NCBI GenBank assembly: GCA_029778715.1
Contig: JAKOPT010000043.1
Span: 1-64,000, forward strand
Length of the DNA: 64,000 nt
Direction: 5' to 3'
From: Actinomycetes bacterium
GTDB lineage: Bacteria; Actinomycetota; Actinomycetes; Actinomycetales; Dermatophilaceae
The notes beneath the pieces are model-generated. The model worked only from the letters and a program-made list of their open reading frames with translations. It was not told the DNA's origin and did not search any database. This document shows positions 33,798 through 44,361 of this stretch, piece after piece. The position numbers were made by a program, and so were the translations under genes. Every line of letters begins with the position of its first letter. The stretch's first letter is position 1.

Positions 33798-33856
33798 CGA
33801 GGGAGCAAGACTCGCCGCCCAGGAACCTCCTCAACGGCAAGTCTCGCTCCCTCGAT
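33798..33856. terminator. Family B inverted repeat, copy 2
   Basis: Arms 33798-33818 and 33836-33856 (21 nt, two differences) with a 17-nt loop. On the minus-strand RNA both differences become G-U pairs, while on the plus strand they are A-C mismatches, so the structure suits the leftward deoA transcript better. The arms match those at 4247-4307. Confidence 0.55.
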
Positions 33857-33933
33857 GCGCTTGGTCGGAAGGCGGACCCAAGGGAAGCAAGGCGAGACCC
33901 GGCCGCACCGACCGAGCGGCGCGGCATACCTCC

Positions 33934-35238
<1,305 letters not shown>

Positions 35239-35271
35239 CTTGGCCCATCGGCATACCCCTGCTCGACCGCC

Positions 35272-35317
35272 ATTCGAGGTAAAAACGCGCGGATCCAGCG
35301 GCGTTTTTACCTCGAAT
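35272..35317. terminator. Family A inverted repeat, copy 2
   Basis: Arms 35272-35288 and 35301-35317 (ATTCGAGGTAAAAACGC and complement, perfect over 17 bp), 12-nt centre with GGATCC. The cdd stop codon (35317-35319 on the minus strand) overlaps the arm by one base. Confidence 0.65.
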
Positions 35318-35793
35318 CAGCGGGTGAGGTGGTCCGGGCCGAAGGCCTGCGGCAGCACCTGACTCATCGGCTGCACCCCCTCGGGCGTCCACAGCAGGCA
35401 CTGCGCCCCACCGTGTTCCCACAGGAGCTGGCGGCAGCGCCCGCACGGCATGAGCGGCGCGCCCTGCCCGTCGACGCACACGACCGCGACCAGCCGCCCC
35501 CCACCCGTCGCGACCAGATCGGAGACCATGCCGCACTCGGCACACAGCCCCAGGCCATAACTGGCGTTCTCGACGTTGCAGCCCGCGACGATCCGCCCGT
35601 CGTCAACGAGCCCGGCTACCCCGACGGGATAGCGCGAATAGGGGGCATAGGCGCGCCGCATCATGGCCACCGCCCGCTCGCGCAACCCGGCCCAGTCGAT
35701 GGACGCGGTCCCCGCCTCGGTTGGGCCAAGCCCCGGCTCGAGTGTCGCGCCCGAGCCCTCGGATGCCGTGCCGCGCGGCATACCGTCGGTCAC
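35317..35793 (-). CDS. cdd: Cytidine deaminase
   Basis: A 158-aa zinc deaminase: CNVENASYGLGLCAECG (catalytic Glu and first Zn Cys) and MPCGRCRQLLWE (the other two Zn Cys). Family size is about 130 aa; here the GTG start at 35793 adds an N-terminal Gly/Thr/Glu-rich stretch of ~30 residues, so translation may begin a little further in. The GTG overlaps the stop of the M20 amidohydrolase (GTGA), suggesting one transcript amidohydrolase-cdd(-deoA). It converts (deoxy)cytidine to (deoxy)uridine. Confidence 0.9.
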   Translation of the reverse strand: MTDGMPRGTASEGSGATLEPGLGPTEAGTASIDWAGLRERAVAMMRRAYAPYSRYPVGVAGLVDDGRIVAGCNVENASYGLGLCAECGMVSDLVATGGGRLVAVVCVDGQGAPLMPCGRCRQLLWEHGGAQCLLWTPEGVQPMSQVLPQAFGPDHLTR

Positions 35794-36998
35794 GGCGCGA
35801 CCATGGGCGGGATCGTGTCGCGGGCGGTGATCGCAGCGAGGGCGAGGAGCCGGGCTCCGCCGAGGACGGACTCTTCGTCGATGACGAGGTCGCCCTGGTG
35901 CAGGTCGTAGGTCGGGCCGCCCGGGGTGCGCGTGCCCAGCCGGGCCATGGCGCCGGGTGCATGGGCGAGGTACCACGAGAAGTCCTCCCCACCCAGCGAT
36001 TGCGCCGTGGGAGCCACATGCATCCCCGCGGCGACGGTCGCCCGCTTGAAGGTCTCGATGGCGTCGACCTGGTTGACGACCGGGGGGACCCCCTTGGCAA
36101 GTTCCAACTTGGCTTCGACGCCATAAGGGGCGACGACACCGGCGACGATCTCCTCAAGAAGCGGGCCCACCGAGTGCCAGGCGTTGGCGTCGAGCATCCG
36201 CAAGGTGCCGGTGCACTCCCCCGAACTCGGGATGACGTTGCTCGCCTTCCCGGCCTGGACCACACCCCAGACGAGGGCGGCCCCAGCGCGCGGATCGAGG
36301 CGCCGCGACAAGGCGGCCGGCACGTCGGTGATGACCTTGGCGAGCGCGTAGGTGAGGTCTTCGGTCAGTTGCGGACGCGAGGTATGCCCGCCCCGGCCAT
36401 GGAGCAGCACCCGCACGTGGTCACACGCGGCCGTCAGGGCGCCTTCACGCAGCCCGACCGCCCCGCAGTCCAGGCTCGGGTCGCAATGCACGGCGAACAC
36501 CGCGTCGACGCCCTCCATGGCCCGGTGCGAGATCGCATCGTGCGCGCCGCCAGGGATGATCTCCTCGGCCGCCTGGAAAATGCCGCGGACCGCGAGCCCC
36601 CGCTCGCGCAGGGCTTCCTCGTGCGCCTGGAGCGCGAGCAGTGCCCCGAGGAGGGCCGCGGTGTGGACATCGTGGCCGCAGGCGTGACACACCCCCGCCG
36701 CGGTCGAGGCGAACGCGAGACCGGTGCGTTCCCGGACCGGGAGCGCGTCGATGTCGGCGCGCAATGCGACCCGGTAGGTCGCATCCGCAGGGCCGATATC
36801 CGCGATCACACCGGTCCCGGGGAGGGGGGTGAGGGCGATGCCGGCCTCGGTCAACCGTTGCACGAGCGCCGCCGTGGTCCGCGTTTCCTCCCGGGACAAC
36901 TCCGGGTGGGCATGCAGATCACGACGAAAGGCGAGAAGGTCCGAGGCCGACGAGGCAATGTGCGCGGCGAGGGCGCCGCAGAGGGCGTCGTCAGTCAT
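35790..36998 (-). CDS. M20-family amidohydrolase
   Basis: A 402-aa metallopeptidase-like hydrolase. RRDLHAHPELSREE, RADIDALPV, CHACGHDVHTA (metal His and Asp), FQAAEEIIPGG (catalytic Glu pair) and SLGGEDFSWYL are the M20D motifs of N-acyl amino acid or indole-amide hydrolases. The natural substrate is not indicated by context. It is probably the first gene of a unit with cdd. TATCGT lies 9 nt upstream of the ATG. Confidence 0.9.
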   Translation of the reverse strand: MTDDALCGALAAHIASSASDLLAFRRDLHAHPELSREETRTTAALVQRLTEAGIALTPLPGTGVIADIGPADATYRVALRADIDALPVRERTGLAFASTAAGVCHACGHDVHTAALLGALLALQAHEEALRERGLAVRGIFQAAEEIIPGGAHDAISHRAMEGVDAVFAVHCDPSLDCGAVGLREGALTAACDHVRVLLHGRGGHTSRPQLTEDLTYALAKVITDVPAALSRRLDPRAGAALVWGVVQAGKASNVIPSSGECTGTLRMLDANAWHSVGPLLEEIVAGVVAPYGVEAKLELAKGVPPVVNQVDAIETFKRATVAAGMHVAPTAQSLGGEDFSWYLAHAPGAMARLGTRTPGGPTYDLHQGDLVIDEESVLGGARLLALAAITARDTIPPMVAP

Positions 36999-37131
36999 GG
37001 CGCTCCCACGATACCCCCCGGGCTATGTCTTGGATGCCGCCTTTGAGTGCGTTCGCCTCCTACTCGCCGGTATGCCGCCCGCTCCCGGCCGCTGTCGCCC
37101 TCCCGTGCCGCAGTGGACCCGTTTCCCTACG

Positions 37132-37193
37132 GTCGAGTGAGGAGTTTTTGTCGCCTGAAGGGGACCTCTGGCGACAAAAACTCCTCACTCGAC
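37132..37193. terminator. Perfect 24-bp inverted repeat at the regulator's stop codon
   Basis: Arms 37132-37155 and 37170-37193 are perfectly complementary around a 14-nt loop. The stop of the GbsR/MarR regulator (37185-37187, minus) lies inside the right arm. A T5 run sits in each strand of the stem. Confidence 0.65.
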
Positions 37194-37685
37194 TGTCTCT
37201 GGGGCGCGACTGCGGCGGTGTTCGTCCCAGCGCTGCGCCATCGCCTCCATCTCGCGCGCGATGAACTCCAGGAAATCGCGCGAGACGGCGAGCCGGACGG
37301 CCGCGGCGCTGCCGGTGCCCGCGGCCCGCTCCGCCTCCTGCAGGGCCCGAATGATCGGCCGGTAGGTCTGGTCGGCGCGCAGCAGCATGTCGTGCCACAC
37401 CTCGTCCATGGCGACGTACACGTCGCGGCGCGTTCCGGGTGCCCGCTCACGGCGGATCAGGCCGATGCCGGCGAGGTAACGCACCGCACCGGACACCGCC
37501 GCCGGCGACACCTCGAGCGCGCCCGCGAGGTCCCCCGCCGTCATCCGCCCCTCGTCATCGGAGAGCAGTGCCGCCCAGACCCGCGCCGGCATCCGCGGAA
37601 TCCCCGCCTCGGCCAGCGCACCGCCCAAGTGCTCAAGGGCGCGCGAGCGGTCCGGGACGGGCACCGGGTCGGGAGCGGACGGCAT
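37185..37685 (-). CDS. GbsR/MarR-family transcriptional regulator
   Basis: A 166-aa regulator. Winged-helix part: ARVWAALLSDDEGRMTAGDLAGALEVSPAAVSGAVRYLAGIGLIRRERAPGTRRDVYVAMDEVW, followed by a helical dimerisation region (ALQEAERAAGTGSAAAVRLAVSRDFLEFIAREMEAMAQRWDEH). It is divergent from an ABC exporter with a palindromic operator in between, so it most likely represses the exporter and itself. The ATG lies 6 nt after a minus-strand TAGATT hexamer. Confidence 0.85.
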   Translation of the reverse strand: MPSAPDPVPVPDRSRALEHLGGALAEAGIPRMPARVWAALLSDDEGRMTAGDLAGALEVSPAAVSGAVRYLAGIGLIRRERAPGTRRDVYVAMDEVWHDMLLRADQTYRPIIRALQEAERAAGTGSAAAVRLAVSRDFLEFIAREMEAMAQRWDEHRRSRAPETVE

Positions 37686-37691
37686 ACGGAA

Positions 37692-37731
37692 AATCTACAG
37701 GATTCACAATTCTGTGAACAGAGAGTAGCGT
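37692..37731. promoter_or_regulatory. Operator TTCACA-N4-TGTGAA overlapping divergent promoters
   Basis: The palindrome spans 37703-37718. Its left half TTCACA is also a -35 for the ABC gene: 17 nt later comes TAGCGT (37726-37731), then 7 nt to the ATG at 37739. On the minus strand the other half reads TTCACA too, with TAGATT (37692-37697) 15 nt away and 6 nt before the regulator ATG. A dimer bound here would cover both -35 regions. Confidence 0.6.
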
Positions 37732-37738
37732 CGATGCC

Positions 37739-38644
37739 ATGGCTGTCATCGAGGCAATCGGCTTGCGCAAGATGTTCGGGACCACGGCCGCGCTCGACGG
37801 CCTGGATCTCACGGTCACCCAGGGCGAGGTCCACGGCTTCCTCGGCCCCAACGGCGCCGGCAAGTCGACGACCCTGCGGATCCTCCTCGGGCTGCTCCGC
37901 GCCACCGGCGGCACGTCCACTCTCTTCGGCCACGACCCCTGGCGCGATGCCGTCAGCCTCCACCGGCGGCTGGCCTACGTCCCCGGTGACGTCACCGTCT
38001 GGCCCAACCTCACCGGCGGGGAGATCATCGACCTGCTCCTCGCCCTGCGCGGCGGACGCACCGAGATCGCCCGCACCCAAAGCCGGCGCGCCCAACTGCT
38101 CACCGACTTCGACCTCGACCCGGGCAAGAAGGGCCGCTCGTACTCCAAGGGCAACCGGCAGAAGATCGCCCTCATCGCCGCCCTGGCCCCCGACCCCGAA
38201 CTCCTCCTCCTGGACGAACCCACCGCCGGTCTCGACCCCCTGATGGAGCAGGTGTTCCAGGCCGAACTCGTCCGGACCCGCGACCAGGGCCGCACCGTGC
38301 TCCTCTCCAGCCACATCCTCAGCGAGGTCGAGAAGGCCTGCACCGTCGTCACCATCGTGCGCGCCGGCCGGGTCGTCGAATCGGGCTCGCTTGCCGACCT
38401 GCGCCACCTCTCCGCGACCCACGTGAGCGCCCGGCTCGCCGACGGCCGGGTCGTCGACGCGCACGTGCCACCCGCCGAGGTCGCCGCCTGGGTGGCCGCG
38501 CGCGGGCCCGGTGTCCAGGCCGTCACGGCCACCCCGCCCACCTTGGAGGAACTCTTCCTCGCCCGCTACGGCGACACCGCCGAGGCTCCCACCGCCGCGG
38601 ACGAGGCGGCCGCACCCACCGGCCGGAGGGGGCGGCGGCGGTGA
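37739..38644 (+). CDS. ABC exporter ATP-binding protein
   Basis: A 301-aa ATPase: Walker [10 protein letters not shown], Walker [14 protein letters not shown], switch His in [10 protein letters not shown]. The signature loop reads YSKGNRQK instead of LSGGQ, a known variant of this exporter branch. The C-terminal ~70 residues are an accessory domain ending in an Arg/Gly-rich tail. It overlaps the permease gene by four bases (GTGA) and is controlled by the divergent regulator. Drug or lipid export is the usual role of this class; the substrate is unknown. Confidence 0.9.
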   Translation: MAVIEAIGLRKMFGTTAALDGLDLTVTQGEVHGFLGPNGAGKSTTLRILLGLLRATGGTSTLFGHDPWRDAVSLHRRLAYVPGDVTVWPNLTGGEIIDLLLALRGGRTEIARTQSRRAQLLTDFDLDPGKKGRSYSKGNRQKIALIAALAPDPELLLLDEPTAGLDPLMEQVFQAELVRTRDQGRTVLLSSHILSEVEKACTVVTIVRAGRVVESGSLADLRHLSATHVSARLADGRVVDAHVPPAEVAAWVAARGPGVQAVTATPPTLEELFLARYGDTAEAPTAADEAAAPTGRRGRRR

Positions 38645-40251
38645 CCTCGCTCACCGGCACGGGCGCTCTCCTCCGGCTCGCCGCCCGCCGCGATCGGATT
38701 CTCATCCCCGTCTCGGCCCTGGCGCTCACCGCGCTGTCCGTCGGGTCTGCGCAGGCCACGGTCGCGCTCTACCCCGACGCTGCGACGGCCATGAAGGAAC
38801 TCGGCCCGGTCCTCGCCTCACCCTCGGCCCTCGCCCTCTACGGTCCCGCGACGACGACCAGCCTGGAGGGGTTGTCGATCTTCAAGACCCTGCTCATGGG
38901 TGCGGTGTTCGTGGGGTTGCTCGCGTATGCCGTGGTCCGCCGACACACGCGCATCGAGGAAGAGGAGGGTCGCCTCGAACTCCTCGGGGCCGGCGCCATC
39001 GGCCGCCAGGCCCCGCTCACCGCGGCCGTGCTGCTCGCGGTCATCGCGACCATCCTCACCGCGGCCCTGTCCGTCGGGGGCCTCATCGGGATCGGCTTCG
39101 ACCCCCTCGGCTCCCTCGCCTTCGGGGCGACCTGGGAAATCGCCGGGCTGGCCATGACCGGAGTCACCGCGGTGGCGGCCCAACTCACCGCGAGCGCCCG
39201 CGGCACCGCCGGCTGGGCCATCGGCGCACTCGCCGTGCTCTACCTCCTGCGCGCCCTCGGGGATACCGCCACGACCGATGCCGGTCGGGCGCTGCGCTGG
39301 TTCTCCCCCTTCGGGTGGGCCAGCCAGGTCTTCCCCTACGGCAGCAACCGGATCTGGCTGCTCCTCCCCGCCGTCGCGCTCTGCCTGGGCCTGGTCGCGG
39401 CGGCCTTCGCGCTGCTGGAGCGGCGCGATCTCGGCGCCGGGTTGCTGCCGGCCCGTCGCGGCCGCACCCATGCGCCCCGCGGGCTTGCCGGCCCGGTCGG
39501 CCTGGCCTGGCGGCTGCTGCGCCCGGGGGTCCTCGGCTGGCTGATTGGCTTCGTCCTCCTCGGCGCGGTCTACGGCGGCCTCGTCGCCCAGGTCGACACC
39601 ATGCTCAGCGACGCCTCGGTCCAACAACTGCTCGCCGACATGGCCGGGGTCCCGGTCGCCAGCCTGCTCGCCAGCCTCACCGGGGTGTATGCCGCGACCG
39701 TCCTGCGGTTCATGGCGGTCGCCGCCGCCGCGGCCGGGATCGGGATGGTCTTGCGCCTGGCCACCGAGGAACGCGCCACCCGCACCGAGGCGGTCCTCAC
39801 CACCGGGACCGGCCGCTGGCGGTGGTATGCCGCGTTCGTCGCTCCCGCGGCCGTGGTCACCGGGGCCCTCATGGTCATCATGGCGACAGTCATGGGCGCC
39901 CGAGGTCATGCCGCGCTCGCCGCCGCGCCGCCCGTGGGGCAGGTGCTCCAGGGCGCGCTCGAGGCGGTGCCGGCCGCGTGGGTGCTCGTGGGGCTTGCCG
40001 GGCTGTTGGCCGGCTGGTCACCGCGAGTAGCGCCCTACGCCTGGGCCGGGCTCGGGCTGGCGTTCGTCCTGGGCGAGTTCGGGACGACGATGCGGCTGCC
40101 GCAATGGCTCATCGACGTCTCGCCGTTCGCGCACGTCACCGTCTACCCGTTGGGCACCTGGGAGTGGGGCAACGTCGTCGGGCTGTCGCTGGTGGCCGCG
40201 GCGCTCACGGTCGCCGGCGGCATACTCCACCGTCGGCGCGATCTCGGTTGA
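38641..40251 (+). CDS. ABC exporter permease (ABC-2-like, duplicated six-helix halves)
   Basis: A 536-aa membrane protein with about twelve hydrophobic segments in two similar halves. The first half has [32 protein letters not shown] and the second [28 protein letters not shown]; both are R-x-E-E-x-G-R-x-E-L/A-L-type loops that contact the ATPase. This is the layout of actinobacterial multidrug-type exporters with a fused permease. The GTG overlaps the ATPase stop. Confidence 0.87.
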   Translation: MTSLTGTGALLRLAARRDRILIPVSALALTALSVGSAQATVALYPDAATAMKELGPVLASPSALALYGPATTTSLEGLSIFKTLLMGAVFVGLLAYAVVRRHTRIEEEEGRLELLGAGAIGRQAPLTAAVLLAVIATILTAALSVGGLIGIGFDPLGSLAFGATWEIAGLAMTGVTAVAAQLTASARGTAGWAIGALAVLYLLRALGDTATTDAGRALRWFSPFGWASQVFPYGSNRIWLLLPAVALCLGLVAAAFALLERRDLGAGLLPARRGRTHAPRGLAGPVGLAWRLLRPGVLGWLIGFVLLGAVYGGLVAQVDTMLSDASVQQLLADMAGVPVASLLASLTGVYAATVLRFMAVAAAAAGIGMVLRLATEERATRTEAVLTTGTGRWRWYAAFVAPAAVVTGALMVIMATVMGARGHAALAAAPPVGQVLQGALEAVPAAWVLVGLAGLLAGWSPRVAPYAWAGLGLAFVLGEFGTTMRLPQWLIDVSPFAHVTVYPLGTWEWGNVVGLSLVAAALTVAGGILHRRRDLG

Positions 40252-40362
40252 CGCTCGCCCACGCGCTTGACCAGGGCGCGGGAACCCTCGGGCCCCGGCG
40301 GTGACGGCGACGCTTCCGAGCGCGCCCAAACTCCCGGCTGCGCAGGTCGTTCGGTCAGGTCG

Positions 40363-41466
40363 TCAGATCAGCGTGGTGCGACCGGTCGCCTTGAGCGCGT
40401 CGACGACGCCCTTGACCTCCTGGGCCTGAGCCGCCGAAGTCACCAGCACAGCATCGCCGGTATCGACGACGATGATGTCGGTGAGACCGACGACGGCCAC
40501 CGTGCGCCCACCGCGGGCCGCGACCAGGCCGGTGCTGTCGAGGGTGACCACCTGGCCCGCGTCGCCGAGGACGGCCACTCCGTCGGCGGCGGGCAGCAAC
40601 TCGCGCAGGGTGGCGAAGTCCCCGATGTCGTTCCACGTAAACGACCCCGGCACGACCGCGACCCGCCCGATGTCCGCCGCCGGCTCGGCGACCGCGTGGT
40701 CGATCGCGATCCTCGTCAGCCTCGGCCACACCCGCGGCAACGACGACGGGTCGGCCGCCAACTCCCGCGCCCCGGCCGCCAACTCGGGATGCCATTGCCC
40801 GAGCAGGTCCAACAGCACACTCGCCCGCACGACGAACATCCCGGCGTTCCAGCGGAACTCACCGGTGGCCAGGTATGCCGCGGCCCGCGCCGCGTCGGGC
40901 TTCTCGACGAACTGGCGCACCCGGGCCGCACTCGCATGCCCGGCGAGCCGATGCCCCATCTGGATGTAGCCGAACGAGGTCGCCGGGAACGTCGGCTCGA
41001 CCCCGATCGTCACGAGGAACCCGTCCCGGGCGACGTCGATCGCCTCCCGCACGCAGCCGCGGAACGCCGCCCCGTCGGGGATCACGTGGTCGGCGGCAAA
41101 CGAGCCGACGATCGCCTCCGGGTCGCGCGCCTCGATGACGGCCGCCGCCCAGGCGATGGCCGCCATCGAATCCCGTGGGCTCGGCTCGGCCAGCACCTGC
41201 TCGGCCCGCAAGTGCGGCAACTGGGCCCGCACCGCGTCGGCGTGGGCCACCCCGGTGACGACCACGACCCGCTCCCCCGACAGCGGCGCCACCCGCGCCA
41301 CCGTGCCCTGCAGGAGGGTGTGCCCCTCCCCGGTGAGGTCGTGGAGGAACTTCGGGTGCCCGGCCCGGCTGAGCGGCCAGAGCCGGGTGCCCGAGCCACC
41401 GGCCGGCACGATGGCCCAGAAGTCGTCGACGGGCACGCCGGAATCCTCGGTCACGGTGGGGGTCAT
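40363..41466 (-). CDS. Mannose-1-phosphate guanylyltransferase
   Basis: A 367-aa nucleotidyltransferase. PAGGSGTRLWPLSR is the nucleotide-binding signature, then SFAADHVI, RQFVEKPD, WNAGMFVVRASVLLDLL and FTWNDIGDFATL, all typical of GDP-mannose pyrophosphorylases (ManB/ManC group) without the C-terminal isomerase domain. It makes GDP-mannose for mannosylated lipids or glycans. The start at 41466 has TACCCT 7 nt upstream. No other mannose genes are adjacent. Confidence 0.9.
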   Translation of the reverse strand: MTPTVTEDSGVPVDDFWAIVPAGGSGTRLWPLSRAGHPKFLHDLTGEGHTLLQGTVARVAPLSGERVVVVTGVAHADAVRAQLPHLRAEQVLAEPSPRDSMAAIAWAAAVIEARDPEAIVGSFAADHVIPDGAAFRGCVREAIDVARDGFLVTIGVEPTFPATSFGYIQMGHRLAGHASAARVRQFVEKPDAARAAAYLATGEFRWNAGMFVVRASVLLDLLGQWHPELAAGARELAADPSSLPRVWPRLTRIAIDHAVAEPAADIGRVAVVPGSFTWNDIGDFATLRELLPAADGVAVLGDAGQVVTLDSTGLVAARGGRTVAVVGLTDIIVVDTGDAVLVTSAAQAQEVKGVVDALKATGRTTLI

Positions 41467-41473
41467 ACCTGCC

Positions 41474-41479
41474 AGGGTA
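41474..41479 (-). promoter_or_regulatory. -10 element TACCCT, leaderless start of the guanylyltransferase gene
   Basis: Minus-strand TACCCT ends 7 nt before the ATG at 41466. Confidence 0.4.
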
Positions 41480-41552
41480 AGCGACCGACGCCGCCGCCCC
41501 GCGGTTCGCCAACGCGGTGACGCGCCCAGTAAGCGGTTCGCCCGTCACCCGC

Positions 41553-42716
41553 CTACGACGAGCGCCGTCGCCGCCGCAGCGCCATCCACAGCCCGGTCGC
41601 CGCGGTTGCCACCGCGCCCGCCAGGGCGCCGCGGGCGGCGTTGCCTAGATCGCGGCGCAGGTCACCGGGTCGGTATGCCGCCAACACCGCGCCGCTCCCG
41701 GGCTCGGACCCGCCGGAGCCGCCCTCGGGCAGGGGCCCGCCCACCACCCCCACCCCGGCCACATCGTCCGGACCGGGTAGCGCGAGCGGTGAGCCCGCGG
41801 CATACGCCTCGGCCTGCGTCATCGGCCCCTCCCGCAACTTGGCCTCGACACCCTCACTGACCACCAGCAACTGGGCCGCGTCGAGATCGTTGGCGGCCCA
41901 AGCGGCGGCGAGGAGCACGATGCGGGCAATGAAATTGAGCCAGACGAGCAGCCCCACGACCAGGGCGATCGAGGTGAAGAGCGGGTTGTTCATCGCGCCG
42001 AGCAGGGAAGTGCCCGCGAGTTTGAGGGCGGTCAGCCCAATGCCGCCGGCGAGCGCGCCGTTGCGCACCCCCCGCCAGGGCACTCGCTCTCCGCTCAGGA
42101 TACGCAGCATGATGGCGACGATGACCGAGTCCAAGGCGATGCCGACGACCACGCCGATGATCTTGACGAGGATGTCGCCCACGACGCCGAGCCCGCCGAC
42201 GAGCGCCGCTGCCGCACCCGCGGTGAGCGCCGTGACCGCAGCCGAGATAGCAATGGCCGCCCCGAGCAGGACGAGGACCCCGAGGTCGCGCAATTTGAGG
42301 GTGACCGCGTTGCCCGGTTCACCCGAGGCCCCGAAGACCGTGCGGATGCCGTCGCGCAAGGCTCCCAGCCAGCCCAGGCCGGCCCACAGCAAACCCCCGA
42401 GGGCGAGCGCGCCGGCCCACGACAACGCCGTGCTCGACGGGGGTTCGAGGGTGAGCAGGCCGGTGGTGCCGTCACCCACGAACCCGGGCAGCAACGTGTT
42501 GAGGTAGTCACGGATGGCATCGAGCCACTGCTGGTTGTTGCGCAGGACGAACCCGAAGACCGTGACGGCCAACGCGATCAGCGGGAAGATCGAGAAGAAC
42601 GCGAAGTAGGTCACCCCGCCGGCGAGCAGGTTGCCGCGGGCGTTGCCGTAGCGCTGCCAGGCCCGCCACAAAGCGGTCTCCTGGAACCGGGCCCACCACT
42701 TCTTGATGCGCGCCAT
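41553..42716 (-). CDS. YihY/virulence factor BrkB-family membrane protein
   Basis: A 387-aa protein of the YihY (formerly ribonuclease BN) family: WRAWQRYGNARGNLLAGGVTYFAFFSIFPLIALAV starts the first helix, and about six hydrophobic segments follow, with FIARIVLLAAAWAANDLDA near the end of the core. A Gly/Ser-rich linker and a C-terminal hydrophobic stretch with Arg-rich end follow. The old nuclease name is wrong for this family; the function is unknown. A ribosome site AAGGAG precedes the ATG. It ends an apparent trpS-ligase-yihY operon. Confidence 0.88.
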   Translation of the reverse strand: MARIKKWWARFQETALWRAWQRYGNARGNLLAGGVTYFAFFSIFPLIALAVTVFGFVLRNNQQWLDAIRDYLNTLLPGFVGDGTTGLLTLEPPSSTALSWAGALALGGLLWAGLGWLGALRDGIRTVFGASGEPGNAVTLKLRDLGVLVLLGAAIAISAAVTALTAGAAAALVGGLGVVGDILVKIIGVVVGIALDSVIVAIMLRILSGERVPWRGVRNGALAGGIGLTALKLAGTSLLGAMNNPLFTSIALVVGLLVWLNFIARIVLLAAAWAANDLDAAQLLVVSEGVEAKLREGPMTQAEAYAAGSPLALPGPDDVAGVGVVGGPLPEGGSGGSEPGSGAVLAAYRPGDLRRDLGNAARGALAGAVATAATGLWMALRRRRRSS

Positions 42717-42725
42717 CGAGACTCC

Positions 42726-43259
42726 TTACGGTCGGGCGCCGGTCGCTTCCCCGCTCAGGGTGAAGTGCCGCTGTGGACGCCATACCTGGTCGATGCCTTG
42801 GGTGTAGAGGTCGAACCCACCCACGGCGAACTCGGCCCGGAAGTCGGCGCACAGGTGCGCGGCAAGGTCGAGGGCGTGGTCCCCGACGTGGTGGGCGATG
42901 GTGACGTGCGGGTGGTAGTTGAAATCGAGTCGACGCTCCACCGGCCCGGAGCGCACCGCCCGTTCCAACTGTTCACATGAGGAAATGCCCTCCGAGACCT
43001 GGACGAACACCACCGGAGAGACGGGCCGGAAGGAGGCCGTGCCGGCCAGGATCATGGAGAAGTTGGGGTGCCGTGCGGCGACGTCCTCGAGGTGGCTGGT
43101 GAAGGCCGGGACCTCGGTGTCCGTCACCTCCGTGGGCGGCAACAAGGTGACGTGCGGCGGGATTGCGCGCGCCATGGGGTCTCCGACCGTATGCCGCGCC
43201 GCCGACAACCGTTGGGCCCACGGCTGCGGGATCGTGATGGCCACCCCGAAGGTCGCCAT
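42726..43259 (-). CDS. 2'-5' RNA ligase/phosphoesterase family protein
   Basis: A 177-aa member of the 2H phosphoesterase superfamily with both catalytic H-x-T motifs: H36-V-T38 and H118-V-T120. It may hydrolyse cyclic phosphodiesters on RNA or nucleotides; the ligase name reflects a side reaction of the E. coli relative. The gene begins 3 bp after the trpS stop and ends 9 bp before yihY, so the three are likely co-transcribed. Confidence 0.87.
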   Translation of the reverse strand: MATFGVAITIPQPWAQRLSAARHTVGDPMARAIPPHVTLLPPTEVTDTEVPAFTSHLEDVAARHPNFSMILAGTASFRPVSPVVFVQVSEGISSCEQLERAVRSGPVERRLDFNYHPHVTIAHHVGDHALDLAAHLCADFRAEFAVGGFDLYTQGIDQVWRPQRHFTLSGEATGARP

Positions 43260-43262
43260 GGC

Positions 43263-44291
43263 CTAGAGCCTCGCCGCCGGGAGCAGCCCGACGGCTGCCC
43301 TGACCCGCGCCATCGTCGCCTGGGCCACCTCGCGGGCCCGGTCGGCGCCCATGGCGATGAGTCGGTCGAGTTCGGCTGGGTCGTCGAGGAGTTCACTCAT
43401 CCGGGTGCGGAACGGCGTGACCGCCTCGACGACGACCGCGGCGACCTCGTTCTTGAAGACGCCATAGCCCTGGCCGGCGAACCGGGCCTCCAGTTCCGGA
43501 ATCGGGGTTCCCGATAGGGCCGAATGGATGACGAGCAGGTTGGAGATGCCGGCTTTGGTCTCGGGGTCGAAGCGGACCTCGGCCTCGGTGTCGGTGACCG
43601 CCGACCGGATCTTCTTGGCGATCCGCGCATCGGGGTCGGAGAGGAGGATGAGGCCCTTGTCGGGCGAGGTCGACCCGGACATCTTGGCGTTCGGGTCGGT
43701 GAGGTCCATGATCTTGGCCGAGCCCTTGAGGATGTACGGCTGGGGCACGACGAGGGTGTCCGCGGCATACCGGGTATTGAACCGTTCGGCGAGGTCACGG
43801 GTGATCTCGAGGTGCTGGCGCTGGTCCTCCCCGACGGGGACGTAGACCGCGTCATACATGAGGATGTCGGCGGCCATGAGCATCGGGTAGGTGAGCAGGC
43901 CGACGTTGGCGTTGTGGCCCTTGGCGACCTTGTCCTTGAACTGAGTCATCCGGCGCGCCTCGCCCTCGGCGGTCAGGCAGTTCATGACCCACCCGAGTTC
44001 GGCATGCTCGGTGACGTGGCTCTGGCAGAACACGGCCGAGCGCAGGGGATCCACACCGCCCGCGATGAACTGGGCCGCCGTCACCCGGGTGCGGTGCCGC
44101 AGCACGGCCGGGTCGGTGGGCACGGTGAGAGCGTGCAGGTCGGCGACGAAGTAGTAGGCGTCGAACTCGTCCTGCAACTGCACCCAGTTGAGCAGCGCCC
44201 CAAGATAATTGCCGAGGTGGAGGGAGTCACTCGTCGGCTGCATCCCGGAGAGAATCCGGGGCGCGCGCGCGGAGGGGGCGGTGGCGGACAT
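43263..44291 (-). CDS. trpS: Tryptophanyl-tRNA synthetase
   Basis: A 342-aa class I synthetase. HIGH-type motif is [15 protein letters not shown]-type motif is [12 protein letters not shown]; also GIQPTS-like SGMQPTSDS and [15 protein letters not shown]. The ATG at 44291 is chosen over an upstream start at 44333 because it begins just before the conserved [10 protein letters not shown] and because TAAGGT lies 7 nt ahead of it. It charges tRNA-Trp. It is divergent from the LMW-PTP gene. Confidence 0.95.
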   Translation of the reverse strand: MSATAPSARAPRILSGMQPTSDSLHLGNYLGALLNWVQLQDEFDAYYFVADLHALTVPTDPAVLRHRTRVTAAQFIAGGVDPLRSAVFCQSHVTEHAELGWVMNCLTAEGEARRMTQFKDKVAKGHNANVGLLTYPMLMAADILMYDAVYVPVGEDQRQHLEITRDLAERFNTRYAADTLVVPQPYILKGSAKIMDLTDPNAKMSGSTSPDKGLILLSDPDARIAKKIRSAVTDTEAEVRFDPETKAGISNLLVIHSALSGTPIPELEARFAGQGYGVFKNEVAAVVVEAVTPFRTRMSELLDDPAELDRLIAMGADRAREVAQATMARVRAAVGLLPAARL

Positions 44292-44298
44292 GCGCTCC

Positions 44299-44355
44299 AC
44301 CTTAACGGGCCAACCGGCCTGGCTGCCGTCCACGGCATACCGGGCCGACTACAGT
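44299..44355. promoter_or_regulatory. Divergent leaderless promoters for trpS (-) and LMW-PTP (+)
   Basis: Minus-strand TAAGGT (plus 44299-44304) is 7 nt from the trpS ATG. Plus-strand TACAGT (44350-44355) is 6 nt from the ATG at 44362. A GGCATAC word lies between them (44334-44340). Confidence 0.45.
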
Positions 44356-44361
44356 GGCGCC

